Assembly: GCA_017591395.1 (NCBI GenBank)
Contig: WEDG01002894.1
Span: 186,001 to 250,000 of the forward strand
From: Schistocephalus solidus
Lineage: Eukaryota; Platyhelminthes; Cestoda; Diphyllobothriidea; Diphyllobothriidae
Direction: 5' to 3'
Length of the DNA: 64,000 nucleotides
Part shown: positions 46,593 through 55,118 of the stretch, piece after piece
Position numbering within the stretch: the stretch's first letter is position 1
How the letters are laid out: every line of letters begins with the position of its first letter
Translations under genes and position numbers: made by a program
Notes under the pieces: model-generated
Database searches by the model: none
Seen by the model: only the letters and a program-made list of their open reading frames with translations
What the model was told of the DNA's origin: nothing

Positions 46593-47566
46593 GTTAGATA
46601 AGCTGTAGCCTTCAATTTTGCTTGCAGTGGAACTTTTAAAAATGTTTGAATCAGTAATCTAGTCATTTATCGCCTCTGGCTCAGCTGTACTCTTCCCGTT
46701 TAGACAGAACATAAAAATTTCGGAATGCAAAACTGATCAAATTAGTTTGGCCTTCCAAATGCTTTGCTGTTGATCGTACGCGAAACGTGGGCTGCGATCC
46801 GGATCATTCACTTCAAAGCTGCGTTTAAAATGACACTGAGTTCGCACAGTTGTTGGACGGGCCACATAGACTTGGTACAGCCTTTAAACGCATGGTAGGA
46901 CATCCATCGCGGCGATCGAACTAACGTTTGTGTGGGCGTGGGCGTACCTTCTTCCAGAACTTCCGACCCGCTGTCCTTTAATCAATTTGTTATCCCACCT
47001 CTCTCCCTCTCCTGTTCGCCTCCGAGATTTTTGAGCGGGGCGGGGAGAGGGAAATCATTTTACCGCCTATTATCGCATCATTAGTCAGCTGGTGTTTGAT
47101 TGGCTCTGACATTCCCGACTGCCTGTATGTCCGTTTCTTGTTACCTACCGCCTCTTTATAGACTTGCCATTCGTTCCATCTGTCTGTGCACAGATAACCT
47201 CACTTATGTTTGTCGCATCTGTGCCTGCTGCGGGCTGGGTCCTGGTCACGCCAATAGTGAGCGATTGCTAATCAATAATGATTACAACGTTAATTTCTCT
47301 CAGTCCTCACTTTCTTTGTCTTCACCCGATCGGTATTTTGTGGCCATATTTTGTAGTTAGTGCTCAGGTATTTGACAGCAGTTGTTGCATGCAAATACTT
47401 CCGAAAATATTGCATGTGTGTCCGATTTGCTGTTACCTGTTGTTCTAGCTTGCTTTCAGATGACTTTAAAGCTGTCCATTCCAATGACGTAATTTTGTAG
47501 GTTCCTTTCTCAGCGTCTCGCTTTATTCACCCGTAGACCATTAACTATCAAATTTATAGACGATAG
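46593..47566 (+). other. Start of receptor intron 3
   Basis: Intronic, with no exon recognised. A short block near 46885-46935 weakly resembles the LINE 3' end (CATCGCGGCGATCGAACTAACG) and may be an old scrap. Confidence 0.5.
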
Positions 47567-49210
47567 TTCGACCGTCGATTTCGACGAGATCCACCGTATG
47601 CTCCACGGAAGGGTGGTGCAGGGACGGTGACTTGCGCGTGATTTAGTTTAAAGTAATAGTAGACTTGCGCTGCATCTTCCACACTCTCCTCCTCCCCCAC
47701 CTGAGTCCGGTGTCATGACAGAGTCAAGAAGACCGGAGATGGGAGAGGACGCAGGTGGCTGGCGCGGCCGGAGCCGCCCCTGGGCGTACCACCACACCTG
47801 GCTCGGATCCCACGGAGTAAGAGTGCCATAAAGGCCACATTAAGAAGGAGCCATTGCAGCCTGACTCTCAGTCCACCAGTCAGCCACTCACACAAAACAC
47901 ACATTGGGCTGACCACGCGGTCTGAGTGTTCCCGTCAGTTGGCAATCTTCTAAGCCACGCCTTTTAGCGCACCGTGGTAGTTTGAAGCGCGTCGGATTGT
48001 TTATAGTGAGGAATATACGCTGAGCCGTCAATCTCACTCTCTCCCCCACCCCCACAATCAAACCACTGTCCAAGCCGGTCAGTTGTCTGATGCGGAAGTG
48101 GGCGCAGCTGCTGGTGACCTCGTCTACGTGTACTACGTACACAACCTGGCTCCCCAAACACAAGCACCATGATTTCACACAACGGGGGTTGAACAGCCTA
48201 CATCTCACATGTGTGAGATAGCCAGAGGTCACGTTAAGAAGGAGCCATCGCAGCCTGACTCCCAGACCACCAGTCAGCCCCTCCACACAGCAAACATTGA
48301 ACTGACTGCGAGGTCTGAGTGTTATTGTCAGTTGGCGATCTTCCAACCCACGGCGCTTATCGTGACCGCACTCTCTTCTCCTCCCCTACCTGAGCCCGGT
48401 GTCATGACAGAATCAAGAAGACCGAGATGGGAGAGGGCGCAGTTGGCTTGCGCGGCCAGAGCCGCCCCTGGGCGTACCACCACGCCTGACTCAGATCCCA
48501 CGGAGTGGGAGTGTCATAAAGGCCACATTAAGAAGGAGCCATTGCAGCCTAGCTCTCAGTCCACCAGTCAGCCACTCCACACCAAACACACATTGGGCTA
48601 ACCACGCGGTCCGAGTGTTCCCGTCAGTTGGCAACCTTCCAAGCCACGGCTTTTAGCGCACCGTGATAGTTTCAAGGGCGTCAGCTTGTTTATAGTGAGG
48701 AAAATATGCGCTGAGCTGTTGACCTCACTCTCTCCCCCACCCCCACAATCAGCACACCGTCCGAGCCGGTCAGTTGTCTGATGTGGGAGTGGGCGCATTG
48801 GCTGACGGGTTGGCGTACCCGCCTTCGCGCGCCACAGCACGACCTGGCCCCCTTAGCACACACCAGGATTCACTAAAGCAGGGGATATGGAGGAGCCATC
48901 GCCGTCTGACGCCCAGTCCACTGGTCAGCCACTCAGCACACAGCCCATGCACTGGGCCGAGGGCGTGGTCTGTTGTAAGCGTCAGATTGGCAGCCTGCCA
49001 AGCCTGGGTTATTAGGAAATCGTGATATTCACAGGAACGTGATGATGGTGAGGGTGTTGTCTATGTATTGGTGTAGGTAGTGTGCGCTGATGTGGCTTAG
49101 CCTCCGGTGGTTTACCGCAGGTTGTCGTGGAGGCGCATGTGACCGAATAGGCCTATGTGATGAGTGCATGCGCGAGGACAGTGAGGGCAGTGGAGACAGC
49201 GATCTCTGCT
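47567..49210 (-). mobile_element. Left arm of an inverted LINE dimer: 3'UTR and last zinc finger
   Basis: The left edge is the LINE 3' terminus (GTTCGACCGTCGATTTCGAC at 47567). The 3'UTR runs to about 49130 and contains the same sub-repeats as the right arm, in mirror order. The last finger and stop (GLFGHMRLHDNLR on the minus strand) occupy 49120-49170. At about 49210 the sequence switches to the same LINE in plus orientation. The arm is truncated inside the zinc-finger region. Confidence 0.88.
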
Positions 49211-51966
49211 GTGAGTGGGTGCTCCCGGACATGGAAGTCCTGGAGCGGACCGGAATCCTCAGCATCCATGCCATGCTGAGGCAAGTGCAACTGCGATGGA
49301 GCGGCCACCTGGTAAGAATGGACGACGAGCGACTACCCAAACGACTTTTCTACGGAGATGTCGCTACGGGTTCTCGCCGGCAGGGAGGTCAAAAACGACG
49401 CTACAAGGACACTTTGAAGAAATCGCTGAAGCAACTGCAAAATCAACTCGGCGACCTGGGAGGACCTCGCCCAGGATAGACCGGCATGGAGAAGATCAGT
49501 GAAGACTGGTTCAGCAATCTATGAGGCCAACCGGATCGCCGCCGCCAAGGCCAAAAGAGCGGCACGTAAGTCACCAGCGCCCCGGACCAACACCGCCAAT
49601 GCCCAGGCCCTGCCAACATGCCCGCGCTGTCAACGCATCTTCCGCGCGCGAATCGGCCTGGTTGGACATCTTCGGACGCAATGCACCAACAATCCAACAA
49701 TTCCAATTTCTATGTCAAATTCGGCCAACCCTCTTTCTGAATCTCCCACCCTCACTCCTGGAATCAATTCCATTACTCCCACCATCATAGAGACCACATC
49801 CATCTACTCATCGCCTGATCCCCCCACCACCGCCTTCGCCTTCATTACCTCCACCACCACCACCACCATCAGCGATGGGGAATCTCTCCTAAGCTGTACT
49901 CAATGCGACCGCACATTCACCTCACGCATCGGCCTGGTCGGTCACTTGCGATTACATCGTACAGAGACCGGTGAGCCAGTGCCTGGAACACCATCACACA
50001 GCAGAGATCGTCGCCTCCACTGCCCTCACTGTCCTCGCGCATTCACTCATCGCATGGGCCTATTCGGTCACATGCGCATCCATGACAGCGGAATACACCA
50101 CAATGCCGACAACACCGATACACCATGCACACCCTCCGCTCCTGCCATTTTTGGCGCCCCTGACACCCCCACTACCATGAATGACATCCCCCCAGCCTCT
50201 ACCGATTTCTCCTGCCCACACTGCGCCCGCACCTTCAAATCACGCATCGGCCTGGTCGTTCACCTGCGAATCCATCGCACGGAGGCTGGTGAACCAGTGC
50301 CTGGGGCTCCGACATACAGTCGACGCGCCCGCCTTCACTGCCCTCATTGCTCCTGCACATTTACGCACCGCATGGGCCTATTAGGACACATGCGCCTCCA
50401 CGACAACCTCCGGTAAACCACCGGAGGCTAAGCTACATCAGCGCACACTACCTACACCAATACATCGACAGCACCCTCACAATCACCATTTACCAGAGTA
50501 TATCACGGCTTCCTAGAAACCGTGGCTGGGAAGTCTGCCAATCTGACGCTTCCACCAGACCACGCCGTCGGCTCAGTGTATGTGCTGTGTGTGTCGAGTG
50601 GCTGACCAGTGGACTGGGAGTCAGACGGCGATGGCTGCTCCATATCCCCTGAGTTTGTGAATCCTGGTGTGTGCGTTATGGGGGCCAGGTCGTGCTGTGG
50701 CGCGCGAAGACAGGTACGCCGATCCGTCAGCCAATGCGCCCACTCCCACCTCAGGCAACTGACCGGCTCGGACAGTAGTCTGACTGTGGGGGTGGGGGAG
50801 AAAGTGAGTCGATAGCTCAGCGCATATTCCTCACTATAAACAATCTGACGCGCTTGAAACTATCACGGTGCGCTAAAAGCCGTGGCTTGGAAGGTTGCCA
50901 ACTGACGGGATAACTCGGACCGCGTGGTCAGCCCAATGTGTGTTTTGTGTGGAGTGGCTGACTGGCGGACTGAGAGTCAGGCTGCAATGGCTCCTTCTTA
51001 ATGTGGTCTTTATGGCACCCCCACTCTGTGGGATCCGAGCCAGGTGTGGTGGCACGCCCAGGGGCGGCTCCGGCCGCGCCAGCCACCTGCGCCCTCTCCC
51101 ATCTCCGGTCTTCTTGACTGTGTCATGAGACTGGGCTCAGGTGGGGGAGGAGAAGAGATTGCGGTAACGTTGATTGCCGCGGTCGGAAGGTTGCCAACTG
51201 ACAATTACACTCAGACCTCGCAGTTAGTTCAATGTGTGTTGTGTGGAGTGGCTGACTGGTGGTCTGAGAGTCAGGCTGCGATGGCTCCTTCTTAACGTGA
51301 CCTCTGGCTATCTTACACATGTGAGATGTAAGCCGTTTAACCCCCTGTTGTGTGAAATCCTGGTACTTGTGTTTGGGGGGCCAGGTCGTGTACGCAGTAC
51401 ACGTAGACGAGTTCACCAGCAGCTGCGCCCGCTTCCGCATCAGACAACTGACCGGCTCGGACAGTGGTCTGATTGTGGGGGTGGGGGAGAGAGTGAGGTC
51501 GACAGCTCAGCGCATATTCCTCACTATAAACAATCTGACGCGCTTGAAACTATCACGGTGCGCTAAAAGCCGTGGCTTGGAAGGTTGCCAACTGACGGGA
51601 TAACTCGGACCGCGTGGTCAGCCCAATGTGTGTTTTGTGTGGAGTGGCTGACTGGCGGACTGAGAGTCAGGTTGCAATGGCTCCTTCTTAATGTGGCCTT
51701 TATGGCACTCCCACTCCGTGGGATCCGAGCCAGGTGTGGTGGCACGCCCAGGGGCGGCTCCGGCCGCGCCAGCCACCTGCGCCCTCTCCCATCTCCGGTC
51801 TTCTTGACTCTGTCTTGACACCGGGCTCAGGGGGGGGGAGGAGGAGAGAGTGCGGTAGCTGCAGCGCAAGGCTACTATCACTTAAAACTAATTCACGCGC
51901 AAGTCACCGTCCCTGCACCACCTGGTGTGGAGCATACGGTGGACCTCGTCGAAATCGACGGTCGAA
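49211..51966 (+). mobile_element. Right arm of the inverted LINE dimer: C-terminal coding part and full 3'UTR
   Basis: It starts in the region after the reverse transcriptase (LERTGILSIHAMLRQVQLRW equivalent, with VLERTGILSIHAMLRQ visible at about 49231-49280). After a frameshift near 49440-49500 it continues through five fingers to a stop at 50416. The 3'UTR (50417-51966) holds a 690-bp internal duplication: the block with CTCGGACCGCGTGGTCAGCC occurs near 50915 and again near 51605. It ends with the hairpin and GGTCGAAC. Together with 47567-49210 it forms a 4.4-kb head-to-head structure with 3' ends outermost. Confidence 0.9.
49499..50416 (+). CDS. LINE C-terminal zinc-finger domain, best preserved (305 codons)
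   Basis: This is an uninterrupted C-terminal part of a LINE polyprotein. A basic segment (residues 10-30) precedes five fingers. Finger 1 (41-62, C2HC) is CPRC...H...C. Fingers 2-5 are C2H2: CTQC (133-136)...HLRLH, CPHC (175-178)...HMRIH, CPHC (239-242)...HLRIH and CPHC (281-284)...HMRLH. Fingers 2-3 and 4-5 are paired by similar ~20-residue linkers containing GEPVPG, which suggests duplication of a two-finger module. A 70-residue Ser/Thr/Pro linker separates finger 1. The true upstream coding sequence is out of frame here, so this is a fragment and not an independent gene. Confidence 0.85.
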   Translation: MKTGSAIYEANRIAAAKAKRAARKSPAPRTNTANAQALPTCPRCQRIFRARIGLVGHLRTQCTNNPTIPISMSNSANPLSESPTLTPGINSITPTIIETTSIYSSPDPPTTAFAFITSTTTTTISDGESLLSCTQCDRTFTSRIGLVGHLRLHRTETGEPVPGTPSHSRDRRLHCPHCPRAFTHRMGLFGHMRIHDSGIHHNADNTDTPCTPSAPAIFGAPDTPTTMNDIPPASTDFSCPHCARTFKSRIGLVVHLRIHRTEAGEPVPGAPTYSRRARLHCPHCSCTFTHRMGLLGHMRLHDNLR

Positions 51967-51974
51967 CTGCCGGC

Positions 51975-52990
51975 TGCTCCAGGCATTATTTCACCAGTCT
52001 CTGAACGATGGATTCGCAAGTGACCGACCAGGCCGATGCGGGAGGTGAATGTGCGGTCGCAATGAGGACAGTTCATGAGAGAGTCCCCATCGCTGATGGT
52101 GTTGGTGGCGGTGGTGGTGGTGGAGGTAACAGGTGATGAGTATTGGGATGTGATCTTTATGATGGTGGGAGTAATGGAAGTTATGCCAGGGGTGAGGGAA
52201 GGAGATTCCGAAAGAGTGCTGGCAGAATTTGACGCAGAAGTTGGAATTGTTGGATTGTTCGTGCATGATGTCCGAAGATGTCCGACCAGGCCGATTCGCG
52301 CACGGAAGGTGCGTTGACAGCGCGGGCATGTTGCAAGGGCCTGGGCATTTGCGGTGTTGGTCCGGGGTGCTGGTGACTTTCTTGCCGCTCTTTTGGTCTT
52401 GGCGGCGGCGATCCTGTTGGCTTCGTAGATTGCCGCCCCTGTCTTCACTGTCCTTCTCCAAGCAGGTCGGTTCCGGGTGAGGTCCTCCCAGGTCGCTGGG
52501 TTGATCTGCAGTTGCTTCAGGGAAGTCTTCAGAGTGTCCTTGTAGCGTCGTTCTTGACCCCCTTGTCGACGCGAACCCATGGCGACATATGCACAGAATA
52601 GTCGTTTGGTTAATCGTTCGTCATCCATCCTCACAAGGTGGCCGCTCCAGCGCAGTTTCAGTTGTTTCCATGCTCCTTTGAATTTCCTCTTCTGTCGTTG
52701 CATTGAGTGCGCAGTCGTCAACGAAGAGAAATTCGTGGATGGTGGCTGTAGAGACACTCGAGCGGAAGTACATCCGACGTTTGTTTGAGGATTCAGCCGT
52801 CCATCCGGTAGGCGATGCGGATCCCGGGGCGGTCTTAACGGTAGGCGTCCGTTAGCATGGCAAAGAACACGAGACTAAAGAGGGTAGGTGCAAGGACGCA
52901 GCCCTGCTTCACTCCGTTGGTAACTGCGAGTGCTTCGGGTACTATCCCGTTGTCAGTACCGCGCGCCATCATCCCGTCGTGAATTCATAG
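51975..52990 (-). mobile_element. Truncated zinc-finger LINE: reverse transcriptase motifs and two fingers
   Basis: On the minus strand the reverse transcriptase box NGVKQGCVLAPTLFSLVF is at about 52925-52870. The catalytic box FLFVDDCALNATTEEE is at about 52740-52690. A deletion then joins directly to KLRWSGHLVRMDDERL (about 52650). The basic segment follows, then CPRC (near 52330) and CPHC (near 52080) fingers, and similarity stops at about 51975 inside the inter-finger linker. The open frame 52757-51888 runs on through the abutting 3' end of the inverted dimer, which is fortuitous. This copy supplies the reverse transcriptase catalytic motif missing from the near full-length one. Confidence 0.88.
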
Positions 52991-53030
52991 ACACCCCGTC
53001 ACCCAACACATGTCAAAGGAATCCTTTCAG

Positions 53031-53210
53031 CCTCCTCCTCCTCCTCCTCCTCCTCCTCCTCCTCCTCCTCCTCCTCCTCCTCCTCCTCCTCCCTCCCTCC
53101 TCCTCCTCCCTCCTCCCTCCCTCCTCCTCCTCCTCCTCCTCCTTCTCCTCCTCCTTCTCCTCCTCCTCCTCCTCCTCCTCCTCCTCCACCTCCTCTTCCT
53201 CCTCCTCCTT
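53031..53210. repeat. (CCT)n microsatellite, about 180 bp
   Basis: A nearly uninterrupted CCT/CTC run with a few TTC and CCCT interruptions. The poly-Pro, poly-Leu and poly-Arg frames over it are artefacts of the repeat. Confidence 0.98.
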
Positions 53211-53257
53211 TTGAGCACGTATTGTCTGCCGCAGTCCTGGTCGTTGTCTTTATGAGT

Positions 53258-53268
53258 GGGTTGACACC
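53258..53268 (+). repeat. Left target-site duplication GGGTTGACACC
   Basis: This is an exact 11-bp match to 53802-53812. The two copies bracket the 3'UTR-only LINE insertion. Confidence 0.85.
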
Positions 53269-53801
53269 CTTCCCACATCAGGCAACTGACCGGCTCGGAC
53301 AGTAGTCTGACTTCGTGGGGGTGGGGGAGAGAGTAAGGTCGACAGCTCAGTGCATATTCCTCACTATAAACAATCTGGCGCTTGAAACTATCACGGTGCG
53401 CTAAAAGCTACGTGGCTTGGAAGGTTGCCAACTGACGGGATAACTCGGACCGCGTGGTCAGCCCAATGTGTGTTTTGTGTGGGTGGCTGACTGGCGGACT
53501 GGAGTCAGGTCACGGCTCCTTCTTAATGTGGCCTTTATGGCACTCCCCTACCCGTGGGATCCGGAATGTGGTGGTACGCCCAGGGGCAGCTCCAGCCACG
53601 CCAACCACCTACGCCCTCTCCATCTCCGGTCTTCTTGACTCTGTCTTGACACCGGGCTCAGGGAGGGGAGGAGGAGAGGAGACGCGGTAGCTGTGGCATA
53701 GCTACTATCACTTAAAACTAATTCACGCGCAAGTCACCGTCCCTGCACCACCTGGTGTGGAGCATACGGTGGACCTCGTCGAAATCGACGGTCGAACTGT
53801 C
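53269..53801 (+). mobile_element. 5'-truncated LINE insertion consisting only of 3'UTR
   Basis: It begins CTTCCCACATCAGGCAACTG inside the LINE 3'UTR and follows that UTR to its hairpin (53777-53790) and terminus GGTCGAACTGTC. It is flanked by perfect 11-bp duplications. This is the expected product of target-primed reverse transcription with strong 5' truncation, and it fixes the 3' end of the family. Confidence 0.9.
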
Positions 53802-53812
53802 GGGTTGACACC
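53802..53812 (+). repeat. Right target-site duplication GGGTTGACACC
   Basis: This is the partner of 53258-53268. Confidence 0.85.
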
Positions 53813-54877
53813 GTTTTGCGTGAATGGCAGCTCTTCCATCCTCTATATGGTCCGTTCCATCGCAATTGATTCTTCCCGTTGGTATGGCTGTCCTGATTAG
53901 TTGTGAATTAGGGCACACACTTCCTTCTTGCCCCCTTTAAATCAAGATTATCCTTTAAGAGATAGGAATCCTAAGACCCTGGCCATTTTGCGTTGTGGCC
54001 TATTTGTCCTCTCCCCTCCGACTATATGGTCTCTGACATTGATATGACTCTGGTGTCCGCTCTTTTTAATATTATCATCCAATGGATAGTCGTTTTTGGT
54101 TCAGGCTGGAGCTGGGGCCGTTGTGCTGCACACTTAGAAAAGTGTGGCTACATCAAACTGCATCTCCGGTCGTCTTGACTTGGCCTTGTCACTTGCTTAT
54201 AGTTGGAATTTGAAAAACCGAAAGATGGAGACCTTCAATGTTCTGCTCACTAATATCCAGTTTACGTGCTCTTCCTTTCCGCAAACTGCCTTGCATTTCT
54301 GGAGCTCTGCACCCACAGCACTGGCGTCGTCATGCGTTGTGGTGACATTTCACATATCCTCTGCTTTGATTTCACACATCCTGGTGACTTAAACAGTGCT
54401 ATATATGTCTCGAATTATCTTAACTACCCGGAAATACCCTTTTTCCGTGAAATTCGCCACTGTTCATCCTCTCTTCTGCTCGCAACACTGCGATCGCCGT
54501 CATCGGTAGCATCTAATTTCATGCCTCATACCAGACTGCTTGGCGTCTTTTTGCTTTCGATGTCTTCCCTGTCTGGACGACAAACCCCTACAACGCGTAT
54601 CAGGCTCTATTTCGACACCTTTCGTTCACGTCACCACACAACCTGTTTTGCGAATCTGATTTCTCTGCCCTTATTCTGGTCAATATGTTCTCGCAGAAAA
54701 AAACTTCGAGCGCGGAATTTTCGCGTGATTAAACCTTAATTTAGATGCCAGCTGCCTCCTCGAGTAAGTTTTCCGTTTCAAAACGAACGCTTTTATGTCT
54801 TGTTCCAGTCATGTCTACGCTACTTCTTTTCTTTGCACCGTCCTAACCTACAACTGGTTTCCTCTCCACTTGACCAG
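53813..54877 (+). other. End of receptor intron 3
   Basis: Intronic. A 157-codon frame (54266-54739) has no recognised domain. The intron ends in the pyrimidine-rich acceptor TTTCCTCTCCACTTGACCAG at 54877. Confidence 0.55.
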
Positions 54878-55118
54878 GGAGACTCAAATCTACCAAACGG
54901 TGATGCTACGTCATGCCAACATTTTGGGGTTCATCGCAGCGGACAACAAGGACAACGGACTGTCCACCGAGCTCTGGCTCATAACGGAGTACCACCGTTT
55001 GGGCTCCCTATACGACTTCCTACAGAGTCATGCACTCAATGCGTATGCGCTGGTTCGCATGGCCTCCTCCATTGTCAACGGCCTGGCTCACCTGCATATG
55101 GAAATAACTGGAACCCAG
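54878..55118 (+). CDS. TGFBR1: TGF-beta/activin type I receptor, exon 4 (kinase N-lobe, L45 loop)
   Basis: It encodes kinase helix C and the following strands: [20 protein letters not shown], then the L45 loop region [29 protein letters not shown], and [13 protein letters not shown]. The L45 segment NKDNG is the form seen in TGF-beta/activin-type receptors (ALK4/5/7) and differs from BMP-type receptors, which points to signalling through SMAD2/3-like partners. The donor CAG|GTACCG falls after GTQ, the position at which vertebrate type I receptors also have an intron. The catalytic loop (HRDLKSKN) was not found downstream in the window, so the gene continues past 64000. Confidence 0.93.

Noticed and set aside
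51900..51966. Hammerhead ribozyme at the LINE 3' end
   Set aside because: A CGAAA element is present in the terminal hairpin, but there is no CUGANGA core at a suitable distance on either strand.
51888..52757. A single continuous 289-codon protein
   Set aside because: Its last ~28 codons come from the non-coding 3' end of the abutting inverted dimer. Only the upstream part is LINE coding sequence.
53010..53278. Poly-proline, poly-leucine and poly-arginine proteins
   Set aside because: They are translations of the (CCT)n microsatellite.
54266..54739. A 157-codon frame in receptor intron 3
   Set aside because: It has no domain, no conserved motifs and no supporting splice phase. It is probably chance in pyrimidine-rich intron sequence.
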